Part shown: positions 23,210-34,172 of the stretch, piece after piece
Position numbering within the stretch: the first letter of the stretch is position 1
Layout of the letters: each line of letters opens with the position of its first letter
NCBI GenBank assembly: GCA_001598975.1
Contig: BBXU01002442.1
Span: 1-46,381, forward strand
DNA length: 46,381 bases
DNA from: Parachlorella kessleri
Taxonomy: Eukaryota > Chlorophyta > Trebouxiophyceae > Chlorellales > Chlorellaceae
Reading direction: 5' to 3'
The notes under the pieces: generated by a model
Told to the model about the DNA's origin: nothing
Seen by the model: only the letters and a program-made list of their open reading frames with translations
Databases searched by the model: none
Program-made: the position numbers and the translations under genes

Positions 23210-24719
23210 TTATGTGGAGGCCTTATGCTGAGCAATATACGTGTGCAGCCGCCGCATGGCGCCCTGGAAGTACCTGCAAGAACATGTAGTAAATAGCCCT
23301 GGCATTGATCCCGCTACGATATGACTGAAGCAGGAGACGTAGAAGCCATGTGGGCCAAGAAGCAAGCTTTGCAGGTTGCAAACACCCAGGTGCACTGCTG
23401 GGACCGTCCTAAACATGGCTATGTAGGACCCTCACCAGCGCTCAGTGACCAGGTTGGCAATCCACTCGGGCACGGTGTTGCCCCCCAGGTCTAGCCAGTT
23501 CACCATCTTTAGCCAGGACAAGTACAGCCTATGAGTTGCATTTAGTCTGGGTGGCTGGTCAATCGAAAAGAGTTGAAGGCGAACTTTGGTGACAGGGGCA
23601 ATGCAGTTATGCTCTGGGGCTTGCCGGAGTTGTATCGTGGTTGCTCCAAATATATTGGTGAGCCAATCAAATTGAGCGTGGCTGACAGCAGCCAGGCCAC
23701 TAAGGCAGCACTCGCACCAGACCAAAGGCAAACAAGCTGGAGGGTGTCACAGTTGCAAGGCGCTGCTCACCTGCAACTGACTGCTGTCCCGTGCGCCTTT
23801 GCGCTCTTTGACGCGCATAGCAAACAGCAGGTTGGCTCTCACATGTCCTTTTTGGGCCTGGGCATAACTCCCCTCCGGCACCAGGCAGGACTTGCAAACA
23901 AAAAAATGCTCGGTAGGTGCCTCAGCATCGCAGGTGACATACTCCCGCGGCCGGAGCATGCCAGCAAAGCGCGGCGCCTCAGAATACACTATGCCCGCCT
24001 TGCCGCCGCCAGGCGGTCTTCGCAGTGCCTGCAAACACGCACAATAGGATGAAGAGGGCCTGTAGGGCCCCTTTGTCTAAAGCTGAGCATGCTGCAGAAT
24101 GAGTGCCGCTGGCGGCAGTGCTGCCATCGGACAAGATGCGAGTGGTGCAGTAGGCTCATTAGCATCCCAGTAACAACACTGTGATATGAAGCACTCGTGC
24201 ACACTGGCAAGTTGTGGTCTGGCACCTCAACCAAGTACGCACTTTGATAGGTTCTGCATGGTGTTCCCTAGGGAATGGGTCGATAATTCGCTTGCCATCC
24301 ATGGATGTGAGTAGCCTGAAGAGCGAGTCAGCTGGCATGGGCACCTCAGCTTCCAGGCGCACAAGTGTGAGCTACACAGACAGCAAGACGTAGTTGAAAC
24401 ATCAGGCTAGCATTTATTGAGTCCTGTTGTTTAGGCGTACAGGGAACGCCCACACGCTTGTCGATTTCATCAAGCACTAGTGCCGCTGCAAGCCACTCAC
24501 CTTGCTGCCTTGGACGGCCTTGCTGTGCACGGTCCACTTTTGGTCCAAGTTTGTTGTTAGCAGCTCGAAGCCTGGCGCATCCAGGGCCCCTCGGCTCTCT
24601 TCCAAAATCTTGTGCAAGAAAAGCCTGCCGTTGCCAGGTGCCTCAGGCGGCAGAACGGGGGGCAGTGGCTGTGAAGGGTTAATCGCAGGCTTCGGTGTGC
24701 GCCCAAACCCAAACACCAT
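23210..24719 (-). CDS. START-like lipid-binding domain protein
   Basis: Single-domain START/Bet v 1-type lipid-transfer protein of 246 residues. Minus-strand exons 24719-24501, 24371-24243, 24028-23771, 23506-23436 and 23273-23210 close in phase. START-like landmarks in order: a helix start (FLHKILEESRGAL), the WTVHSKAVQGSKLTLVRLEA strand region, the FRLLTSMDGKR helix, the strand pair with PREYVTC, and the C-terminal NWLDLGGNTVPEWIANLVTE turn plus a long helix. An in-frame ATG 21 nt upstream (24740) is an alternative start. Exon 4 uses an AAAG acceptor, slightly weak. The ligand cannot be told from sequence; phospholipids are usual for the STARD2/7/10-like group. It lies head-to-head with an ORP lipid-transfer gene. 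Confidence 0.82.
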
Positions 24720-25173
24720 CTTGGCAAGTTGCAGTGGCAACTAGCTGATCACTTGGTGTCAAGGTGCCCCCTGCTCTCTTCTCAACTAAGTCACCTTACA
24801 GCTCGTCCCAACACGGTGGGGTGCGGTACGTCCTCCCATTTCATCACTTCCTCTCTCGCAACTGCTGGATGAGCTGTAGCTACATGTAGCGCGCCTCTGG
24901 GGTTTCTGGGCATCTTGGGGCGCCATCTAAATACGGAATGTCCAAACACCCGCTTACTTATGGTGCCCTTCATCACCTCCCCAGTGGTTGAAAGTATTTG
25001 TAGGCTTTGTTCTGAATCGTCGTGCGCGTGTGGCTTGAACTTACCCACGTGTGCAGTTTACCTCTAGGGCAGTTGTTTGCTTGCACCCAAAGCAGTGCCA
25101 GTGTGTTCTCTAGCTTCTGCACGTCTCTCAACACAGTTCTTTGTTGCAGCTTCACGTCTTTGAGGCGGTGCCA
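24720..25173. promoter_or_regulatory. Shared upstream region of divergent START and ORP genes
   Basis: 454 bp separate the two start codons. A minus-strand open frame (24791-25048) exists here but shows no family similarity and is not called. Co-regulation through this spacer is inferred from geometry only. Confidence 0.4.
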
Positions 25174-28100
25174 ATGACACTGAAAGTGGAGAGAAGCAAC
25201 GGTGCCGCGGACTCGGCGTGCAGCCTACACTGTACCCCTGTCGAGCGTCTTGTTCAAGAACTGAAAGTGGTGAGCTGCACAGCAGTTTGCGACGCTGCTG
25301 GCTGGGGCTCTGCAGCAGGGCACATTGGTCATGCCAGCCGCTTTTACGTGATCAAGCTGTCTTGCAGGAGGACCACCACGAAAACCACGAAGATAGTCAC
25401 GGCGGCAAGGGCGGCTATGTGTTCTCGTCGCCAGAGGAGGTGGCAGCAGTTAAGGCCCAGCGGGCCTTGCTCTGGGACTTCCTCAAGGTCCGTACCTTCC
25501 TCATATCAACCTTGGGCCACCCGCTTCCCTTGCCTAGGTTGTGGCTGTAGGCTATCCGGAGAGCTGCGCGCCGAACCTTCTAGCAGACACTTGGCTGCGG
25601 AACCTTGGCTCCTCCTGTCGTTGGCACCAGCGGGGCAACCGCAAACTGTCCGCTGGCCTGCAGGATGTGGGCTCGCACCTCCTGCGCGATGGCCTCAACC
25701 TCACAAAAATCAGCATGCCGGTGCAGCTGTTTGAGCCGCGCAGCTGGCTGGAGCGGATGTGAGTCCTGCAGCTCCTTGTTGCACCTTCAGCAGCTCAGCG
25801 TCCCTGGATGCCTTTTTTGGGGCTGAACTCCTGCACACCCTGCCGATGGCTGGGATTTGCTCTGTTGCGTCAACGTTGAGTTGTTGCTGTGTGGGGATGA
25901 CTTATTGAGCTGGTATTGCTCATGCAAAGCCCGCCACCATGTCCTGCAGGTGTGACAACTGGTCATATCTAGACCTGCTGGAGTGTGCTGCGGACCAGAC
26001 AGACCCAGTAGAGAGGCTCAAATATCTAGTGGCTTTTGTGGTGGGCGGACTCCGGCAGCAGGTCTCATTTGGTGAGCGCGGTTGTGGCGTTTTCTGTTTT
26101 TGCATTGTAAGCCACCTGAGGAGTGGTGGACAGATTGCGTGCCACTCGGCAGTATGTACTGTTTGAGATCGGTTATGCTCGGTACATACTCCTCAGTTGT
26201 TCTTGTTGCAGGCAAGCCCTTCAATCCCATCTTGGGAGAGACATACCAGGCACAGTACAGCGGCGGCATCGAGGTGTTTGTGGAGCAGATTAGTCATCAC
26301 CCACCCATCTCATCATGGCAGGTCGACGACCGAGACGGGCGGGTGAGTGTTTGTCTTGCAATTGGTTTACCCGCTGCTGATGTCCACAGGAGTGTGGCAG
26401 TGGCGGCAGTGCCTGAATTGGTAGGCGTGGCTAGCAGGACCGTCAAAGCGTGCTCGCGCGGTGTTGGTATGTTTGTTCAACTGCGTGCTTATGAGATGTA
26501 CAGGCAAGCTGGCAGGCAGCGGCGGCGCAGAGGCATTCGGCGATCATGTGTGCTGACCTATCTGAGGTCCCGTTTTGCACCTCCCACCTCGCCCGCAGTC
26601 CCCTTACTGGGGCCCTTGGTTGATGCCGCAATTGTGCTATGCCCATGCATCGCTGCGTAAGACTGCCAGCATGCCATGCCCGCTCGCCGCCTGTTCTGCA
26701 GTTTTCCTTCTGGGGCAATGGCAGCTGGTCGGCATCTGCGCGGGGCAATAGCGTGAAGGGCCACCAGAGCGGCACCAACTCTGTGCGGTTCAGCAGTGAT
26801 GGCGCGGTGGTTACGTGGCAGCTGCCATACCTCACCATTAAGGGGGTGCTGTTTGGCGAGCGCAGCCTGGTGAGTCTCCGCTGTTAGTCATGAGGCGCAT
26901 GTGTTGTTGTGCTGCTGCGAATCCTGTGTGGGTGAGGCAGGAGCAACGCAACCGCACCGCAGCATGTCCGGCATGCTGTGTTTTGGCGGGTTTGCCTGTT
27001 GAGTTGGCTTCAGCCGTTCGGGGTGTGTGGTAAGCCGTGCTGCTGCAAAACCCCTGACCTGATTGGGCAGGCTGAGTGGTAAAAAGGCTCCTTGGAATTG
27101 TCGAGGTTGCCTGTGACTGCAACAGTGGTACATGTGCCTTCTGGCTAGGCGTTCTCCCCTGGGAGGCACCCTGACGCTGTGTGTGCCTGCATGCGCCCCT
27201 GCAGAAGTATAGCGGCCACATGGTGTTTGAGGACAGGCAAAATGGGCTGACCTGCGAGCTTGAGATAGACCCTGGCAGCGGAGCCAGCTTCTTCACATCG
27301 CTTTTCCGCCGCCGGAAGCAGGTGGGTTTGGGGTTTGGAGCTGACTGTGCAGACGGGGCAGCTTGCAGCCTGTACAGGTGGGCTGAGCTAGGATACTTCC
27401 TGCTGTGGCGGATACGCAATGTGCTGTGATGGCGATGCTCCGCACAGGTGCCACTGTTGATTCTCTTCATCAGAATCAGCCATGTTCTCTCAAGGAGGTG
27501 CACATCTTGGACAAGTATAAGCATCAGATGGGGTTGGGAGGGCCACTTCTGGATCCAATCCTGGCAATCTGGAAGTCATTCAACTACTCTCTCTGGCCGC
27601 CCCATTCCTTAACCGCCCTCCCAGTGCAGCATGACCAAGTGAGGCAGCATGTAGAAGGAGCCAGGGCCTAGACACAAAACTCGAAGGAAAGTGGTCCCCA
27701 GCTCTCATCCCCCAGTCCCTGTCATTGCTGCTAGCAGGTACAGCACGACCAAGTGGTGGGCAGCATAAAGAACAGTGATGGCGAAGTGCTGGACACGCTC
27801 CACGGAAGCTGGCTGACACATTTGGAGTGGGAGAAGGGGGTGAGTGTGCTGGCCACTGTCCTTGCATGGCTGCCCTAATAATCACGTCTGCTGGCCTTTG
27901 TTACTTTTGTATCCACATGGAGAGGCTGAGCCTGGGCGCTAAGCAAAGGGGTGGGGGCAAAGAAGGGCGGGTGCCGGCAGAGGCGGCTGCTTGAAGGCGT
28001 GTATGGAGCCTGCGGTTTCCGCGTGCGCAAATGTGCTGCTAGTGCGCTTGGGCGCGTTGCTGGTGGCGTTTGCTGCAGGCGGAGGTGTTAGCGGTGCAAG

Positions 28101-28838
28101 CTGTATGCTGTGAGAAACTAGAGAAGCTGTGTGCTCAGCGTGAGGTGCCAGTTGTGCAGGTTTTTTTTAAACACAGGACTCTGTGTCATGTGGGAGAGCG
28201 TTGAGGTCTTCCAGATGACACAGAGTCCTGTGTTTAAAAAAGTGAGACATGCTGTGCTTGCTGCGCAGGTTCTGGGAGGCAAGCTCCGCACCGTGTGGGA
28301 CTATGAGCGGTGCCTTGTGCGGCGGCCTACACCAGCGGAGGCCGTGCTGCCTTCTGACTCCAGGTCAGTTGCCATGTGGGATTGTGGGGCTTGGGTTTGC
28401 AGGCTGTTGGGTGTGACTGTCTGTGGCCTGTGGGAGGGGCCTTGCAGGTTTTACTGCGTTAGTTAAGAGTTGGTCTTACCACCGGCAAGGTAAGCCGGCA
28501 AACGAAGGCCTTTGATCTGAGTAGTCGCAAGCTATGCAATGATGACATTTGGTTCAACTGGAGGCTGCTTACCCTAATCCCGGCATCATCAGCGGTGGTG
28601 CAATGTGGTTGGGTGGGGTGCGCCGCGAAGCACGGCTCCTTGCTTACAATCACCTAGACGGCAGCTGCATGCTGCAGCACCGAAGCCGGGTGACCTCATT
28701 TCATCATGCAGGCACCGAGAAGACCTGTCTCACTTGAAGGTGGGCGACACCAAGCAGGCGCAGCACTGGAAGCTGGAGCTGGAGCAGCTGCAGCGTAAAG
28801 ACAAGAAGCTGCGGGCTGAGGAGGGCATCCGGGGCTAG
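25174..28838 (+). CDS. Oxysterol-binding protein-related protein (ORP), short ORD-only type
   Basis: Lipid-transfer protein that exchanges sterol or phosphatidylserine against PI4P at membrane contacts. Exons: 25174-25269, 25368-25487, 25664-25758, 25950-26071, 26212-26342, 26702-26869, 27205-27321, 27738-27839, 28269-28363, 28712-28838. They give 390 residues, all in phase. The family signature EQISHHPPIS (169-178) carries the two PI4P-contacting His residues. Also seen are the lid-side LTKISMPVQLFEP, KPFNPILGETY, and the C-terminal SRHREDLSHL...KLELEQLQRKDKKLR, which matches the last ORD helix. There is no PH domain or ankyrin repeat, so this is a minimal ORP like yeast Osh4/6. The N-terminus has a His/Glu-rich stretch (EDHHENHEDSH). 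The start ATG at 25174 is the first in frame in its exon; an upstream exon cannot be excluded. Confidence 0.93.
27619..27660 (+). repeat. Degenerate copy of the start of ORP exon 8 inside the preceding intron
   Basis: The sequence from the acceptor onward (CAGTGCAGCATGACCAAGTG) closely resembles the true exon 8 start at 27735 (CAGGTACAGCACGACCAAGTG), and similarity continues for about 15 bases. The copy soon meets an in-frame stop and differs by small indels, so it looks like a decayed local duplication rather than a usable exon. Confidence 0.6.
28163..28241. repeat. Perfect 27-bp inverted repeat (hairpin) in the last large ORP intron
   Basis: The left arm at 28163-28189 is the exact reverse complement of the right arm at 28215-28241, with a 25-nt loop. 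The arms begin with a T run and end with an A run around ACACAGGACTCTGTGTCAT. It lies 27 nt before the acceptor of exon 9, so it would form a stem close to the branch-point region of the transcript. It has no coding content. Confidence 0.92.
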
Positions 28839-30692
28839 CCAGGCGCATCGCAAGCCGATTTCTGGCCTTTCGACAAGTCCAGCAGTTGTGCAGTTCGCAG
28901 CCCAGCAGTACGCAATGAGCCGGGCAGTGCCGGCCAGGTTGTCACCCATGGTATCTTAATCGGCAACAGCGCAGCCTCAGCGTGGTGGCCAGTCGTCCAG
29001 GGCATCTGTGCGCTTGTAGACATCTTTGGCAGCCTGTGGGAGGCGGGCGTGTTGCCGTAGGCGATGCATGGCGCGTGGTGGCCTGATTTGGAGACTGCAG
29101 GGCGTGTTCACAGGGTCTGGGCACAGGCAGGCAGGGTGGGCAGGTCATGGGAAGGGGGGTGCTGTCATATCACGTGCAGCCTATAACAGGCCAAAGGGTA
29201 CACCTGGGATGGTTGATGATGGTGGACAGGTAAGGAGGGGGACAGCCGCAGCTCCACCACTGTGTTTCTTCCTGGGTTATGCCAGGGTGTGAATTGTGGA
29301 GATTCCCACCTGAGCAGGCAATGTGCTGCTGGTATGCCTCGACGGAGTGCTGGACCTTCTCGCCTTTCCACATAGGCCTTGTGTCTCTCAATGCCACCTA
29401 CTGCTACGTTCCTGCCCTGTGGTAATGGCTTAGTACGGTGAGTTTTCCCTGCGTCGCCACACTGCTGGCGGCACGAGGCGAGTGTTGTTGTTTATGATTG
29501 AAGAAGAACAATTGATGTGGAATACATGCGCTGTTTCCTTTCATCGTAAGCTTGGGTTAGTAAAATGCCTTGTAGCTTTGTGAGGCCCTTCAGCTCTATC
29601 TGAGCTTCCCTGTCGGAGGCCTTTTCCTCAGCATCTGCCACCAGCACGGCATGTGCATGTTGTACATGACTGCCTTACAAATTTCAAGTTGGGCAAAGCC
29701 TTTTGTTTTGCTGTTACCTCGCCGATTTGTTTACAGCACTTCTGTGACAGCACTGCCTTCAAGCCCTGAGCCCTTCTCCTGCCTTCCGAGGCGATGTCTT
29801 GGGTTTGATTGTTGCGGAAGGCATTGGAATCATGATGATGTCATAGCAGTTTGGATGCTAGTAGCTGCTAGCATGGATGCCTGGCGGCCAGAGACACCTT
29901 TACCAGTAACTGCGTTGTTTGAAAGGGAAAAGCTGGCCAGACCAGCCTGAGTGGCTGGTGCTGCCGTCAAGGAAGAGATTGTGGTGTGCGGAACTCTTCA
30001 ACCAAGCTTCCTGTGATGCAGCTCCTGTATTCTGCCCTGTGGTTTCATCAAAGCGTGCGCAGCATGGTACTGCCTGCTGGTATGGTATGGTGCTATCGTT
30101 ATATACAGGAAGGAAAACACAGATCCCTCAGGCCAAGGCTTTATACCGCTCAACTTTCCTGCGTACCCAGCAGGTAGGGGTGCTAGTACACTGGCATGCC
30201 ACACACATGCTGCGACACGGCCAACTCTGTGCGCTACAGGAGCAGGCGCGGAAGCTTGCAGAAGGTAGAACAACTTAAGAATACATGATGGCACAGGATG
30301 AAGAGGGAGGTCAGGATCAAGGCCCATGATGAGAAAGATTTGTGTACAAGGCGGCTTAACTTCGTGGCAGATAAAAGACAAGTGCAACGGCAGAAATGCT
30401 ATGGCGCATGCGTTGTGTGTTCGACTACAGCTAAAAACCCAATCCTCGTAATACAAGGAGGCAGCTATGGCGGTTACAATGGACACTTTCGTAAACCACG
30501 CACCTGATCTACACACACCTGCCTTCTCAAAGCACTCCTTGCAGCTAATTCCCGGGTTTTCCATCACCCCATGTATGTACATTGTCCTGGGTTGCTTCCA
30601 ACTTTACCAAATATCGTCAGCGCAAGGTTGCAACAAGCAGGACCCCCGGCGCACAGTCACCCAGGCCTCCCTGCCGTCCTAGGTTGTCCTTA
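28839..30692. other. Intergenic region, convergent 3' ends
   Basis: About 1.85 kb between the ORP stop and the DNL-protein stop. Base composition drops and open frames are short, with no family resemblance. It should hold both 3' UTRs; the rest has no feature that I can support. Confidence 0.45.
30474..30478 (-). terminator. Candidate polyadenylation signal TGTAA of the DNL protein gene
   Basis: TTACA on the plus strand reads TGTAA on the minus strand, about 215 nt after the DNL-protein stop. Position and strand fit, but the motif is short. Confidence 0.3.
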
Positions 30693-31860
30693 CTAGTTGG
30701 CCAGGCCATCGTCATCCAACCTCCCCAGCCCCTCTTCCCGCCTCCTCTCCGCGATCCTGTCCAGCAAGTCTTGCATGAGGAAGCTGTTGCGCAGGTGGGG
30801 TGGCGGGAACACAGGGCCCTCCAGCTCCTGGAATATCTCCAGGTTGTCGCGCATCTTGTGCACCGCGCTGCAGCCCTGGCAGCGCATGAACACGCTGCCG
30901 CGCTGCCAGGCGTGCGGGTTGGTGGCGTGGGTGTTGGACGCGCCGCACAGGTTGCAGCGGAAGCTGACCTGCATGCACGGTGTGCTGGTGCCAGAGGTCA
31001 AAGAAAGTGGTGGCAGCGCGGACCGCTGCAAGCTATACTTGAGGCTGGTTCCCGGCAAGTTCCTAGCTACTTTGTGAGTATAACCTCCTTTTCTCTCCCA
31101 CTGGCGCGCCCAATACCACCAACTAGCAAGCCTTGCCGGAGCGTTCGCTCTCACCTTCAGTGTCCTGCGGGGGTGCTTGGAGGCTGCCGCTGCTGGCTCC
31201 AGCTGCTCATCCTCCGAGGATGGAACCAGCACTATACCAGTGCATGTAGTGTTGGGCTGAATACCCGGCTGCTCCTGCGCTGCTGACGCCTCCAGTATCT
31301 CAAAGTCGGTATCTATCACCCAGCCCGCCACCCCCAAGCCCGCAAGGCTCAGCCCCTGGGGCTGCGAAGGCTGCGCTGAAGGCGCCAACTGGTGGCTGGC
31401 TGCCTGCTCTTTGCTACAGGGTACCGGCTTTGGTGATGGCGAGCGTACGACCAAGCCCTCGCCACCAACCCTGCGACGCAGCAAAAAGCACAAAGTTTTA
31501 TTCTCTTCGCTGCATAGGCAAGGGCAAGGTTGACCAGGCCTTTAGTTCCGCCAACAGTCACACCGGTGCTCCATTGACGTCCAAGGTGGGTACAAGGAGG
31601 CCAGAAGCAAGTGATCACCTGTCTCGCTTCAGCACAAAGCCGTACTGAGTGCCATAGAGCCAGTCGACGGCCCCACGTTGGCTGCCAAGCCACACCCCAC
31701 CACCGCCCGGCAGGTCTATTGGGGATCCTTGGCCTCCTGCAGCGCTGCACTTCAGCTGCACACGACTGACGGTGCTGCGGACCCCCCACGGACACCTAGG
31801 TGTCCTAGTTGTAACACTGAGAGGCACCCTGGGCCTACTCAGCTGCAGAGACGGAGCCAT
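30693..31860 (-). CDS. DNL-type zinc finger protein, probably plastid HSP70 escort protein
   Basis: Tim15/Zim17/HEP-type zinc protein, a family that keeps organellar HSP70 soluble. Minus-strand exons 31860-31619, 31470-31155 and 30968-30693 close in phase to 277 residues. The zinc module is at the C-terminus: C191-x2-C194, then GSVFMRC-x2-C (216, 219), followed by H223 and the eponymous DNL (227-229). The wording CNLCGASNTH and GCSAVHKMRDNLEIFQEL fits the plastid branch better than the mitochondrial one. The first 40 residues are rich in Ser, Arg, Thr and Val with few acids, as in a chloroplast transit peptide. Between leader and finger lies about 140 residues of Pro/Ser/Glu-containing sequence of unknown role. 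It is head-to-head with a HAD hydrolase gene. Confidence 0.87.
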
Positions 31861-32112
31861 TGCGGTGATCAGGAGTAGGATTCGCATGGGCGGAGGGCTG
31901 TCCTGGCTTAGAAAGCTTCCAGACCTACCGGAACCCCTGGATCCTGTCGTATCTTTCCATTTCATCCCCGGGGGTTTCCCATGTAGCGCCTGCGCCGAGA
32001 CAGGTTTGGTGAGCCAGCGTGCACCCTGGTGGCCAACTGCAGGTTGTTGGTACCAGAGTTTGACAGTTTCTCAGATAATCCTGTCGGCCGGCACTTACGA
32101 AGCGCCGGCACC
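31861..32112. promoter_or_regulatory. Bidirectional promoter region, DNL protein / HAD hydrolase
   Basis: Only 252 bp separate the divergent start codons, so both 5' UTRs and promoters must overlap or abut here. No TATA box is assigned. Confidence 0.45.
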
Positions 32113-34172
32113 ATGACCATCCAAGTTCCTGGTCAGATTCCCGAGGAGTACCTCCCTGCCAGTGCCAAGGGATGTGTATTTGACTTGGATGGAACTGTAC
32201 TTGACACAATGCCGGTGAGCAGAAGTGTTCAGCAAGGCATGCCATACGCAGGTTAAACTTGTTTGGCAGGCCCTGCATCAGGCTGCGCGGAGGCAAAACC
32301 TTTCTGCTTCCGTTGCCGAAAGCACTTATGCTTCGGCCTTTGGGGCACTGACTTGGTTTCTTGGAACACCTGCAGCACCACTGGCAGGCGTGGGACGCCC
32401 TGGCTAAGGAGCTGAACTTCCACTTCACGCTGCCCAAACTGCTGTCCCTGGCCGGCAAGCCCACACCAGAGATCCTGCAGATTCTCTGCACCGAGCAGGT
32501 GGTCCGGCTTAAGGCTGGAAAGGCTCATGAGCGTTTGCGTTGTGCGAAGGGGTTACACTTTGAGATGTTAAGTGCCAGGCTCATACCTACCCAAGCTGTA
32601 CTTCCAGGTCTTCTCGAGCTACATACATCTCCAGATTTCTCGAGAGGGCTTCTGTATCTTCTGCATCCTGCAGTGTAGAGTGCATTGCCCCAGGCCAGCG
32701 GCATGCCAACTTCCGCAGGGACCCAGCAACTTTGCCAGTGCAGGCCTTTGGTTCTGCTGCCTTTCACGGCCCTGCCACCCTGCTGTCAGTGCCTTAAGGT
32801 TCAAGGAAGTCAGCGCATGCCTTTGCAGAACATCACTGACTTGGACATCCCAGCCGCTGTCGCGCGCAAGACAGCCATCTTTGTTGACCTTGAGCAGCAA
32901 CATGAGGTGAGTGGGTTGCTGCCTTACTTGTGGTCTTGGGTGCAGGCTACTTTGCTGCTGTTTTTGAAGACAGAGGCCACACTGGTCTGGGCCAGACTGC
33001 CGGCTGGGGATGGCCAGGCCTTGTCACCGGCAGGTATCAGGTCTGGCCTCAGCGGAGCTCCGTCCATCGCATGAACAGTGTGACTGTTGGCACCAGGAAT
33101 GAAGCAGGAGCATCCTGGACTAAGTAAGTTGCAGTTCCATACAAAGTAATGAATGAAATCGGAAGTGCTTGCCTGCAGACCAAGCTGGTTGAGGTGGTGA
33201 TGGAGATCGCCCGAGCCGCCAAGGCACGGGGTGCGCAGGGGGCTTGCTACAGCCTGTCCTGGCTGGCAGGAATGCTGCCGTGCTGTGTTGTGCGCAGTCT
33301 GCAATAACAGTGAGCAGTGGACCTGTGCTGCCAGTCTCAGTTTGCTGCCAGCCAGCTGCACAGCAGTAGCTAATGCTCTTGCTTGTCTAGGCAAAGCAAT
33401 TATTAAAGGCATGCTCACGGCACGGTGGCTAGGTGTATGTCATTGTAGGCTGTCTGAATAGCTTTATATCAGGCACACTCCTTTGCGGGCGGTGCAGGGC
33501 TGCCATGCGCTGTGGCCACTGGTGGCAACCGCAAGCAGGTGGCTGCCAGCATGAAAGCAGCGGGTGTGGAGACATACTTTGACGCCGTGGTCACCTGCGA
33601 TGTGAGTTGCAGAGTTGGCCTTGGCCAGAGCGTAGCTGCTGGGTCACTTACCTTGTATTTAAATCTGGTGCCATTTTGATGGTTCAGCAAGGGGTTGGAT
33701 CTGCTGTGGTGGGACACAGCCTGCACATAACTGGCAGGCACGGTCGCGGACCAAGGCCTGCGTAAGCGTGGGGAGCGCTTGTTCTATTTTTGTCGTCCGG
33801 GGCTTGTTTGGGTGTCTCCTGAATCACATCCCTCCCTCCCTTTGAGACTGTGCCTGGAAGGCAAGCGCGCCCACTTCCGAAGCCTACCATCAGTAGGGCC
33901 TGGCTTGCATTCCCCATCACCCTCGTGTTCATCTTCTGCTGCCGGACGTGACCCATGGGAAGCCCCACCCAGAGACGTTCCTCAAGGCAGCAGCAGCCAT
34001 TGGGGTGGACCCTGCCGACTGTGTGGGCTACGAGGATGCCCCCCTTGGGATGGAGGCCATCAAGCGGGCAGGATTCATGCTGGCAGTGGATGTTACTAAG
34101 CTGCCAGGGTGGGTCAGGCGTGTTGGCTATGTTTTTGCACAATCTCCAGCCAGTTGCATCCATGCCAGTTGA
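32113..34172 (+). CDS. HAD-superfamily hydrolase, beta-phosphoglucomutase/sugar-phosphatase-like
   Basis: HAD phosphatase of the beta-PGM/GPP-like group, distinct from the NANP-like gene in this window. Exons 32113-32214, 32376-32498, 32829-32906, 33179-33230 and 33498-33601 are clear and in phase. The final exon runs through THGKPHPETFLKAAA and GYEDAPLGMEAIKRAGF. Motif I is FDLDGTVLD (Asp24, Asp26), motif II is VATGGNRKQV, the Lys is in GKPHPE, and the acidic motif is GYEDAP. Two points are uncertain. No AG precedes the expected join of VVTCD to DVTHGKP; the nearest in-frame acceptor (TAG, ending 33896) would insert about 17 residues. At the 3' end the frame reads through to a stop at 34172, but a donor after LPG (34109) could lead to another exon. 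The start lies in good CACCATGA context. Confidence 0.82.

Noticed and set aside
24791..25048. Minus-strand ORF of 85 residues in the START/ORP spacer
   Set aside because: No family resemblance, and it lies exactly where both promoters must be. Most likely chance.
29919..30278. Plus-strand ORF of 119 residues between the ORP and DNL genes
   Set aside because: Composition is unlike real exons here, there is no conserved-looking block, and it falls in a low-GC spacer.
12105..34172. The two HAD phosphatase genes as duplicates of each other
   Set aside because: They share only the superfamily motifs. Cap-region sequences, exon boundaries and subfamily tails differ (NANP-like against beta-PGM-like).
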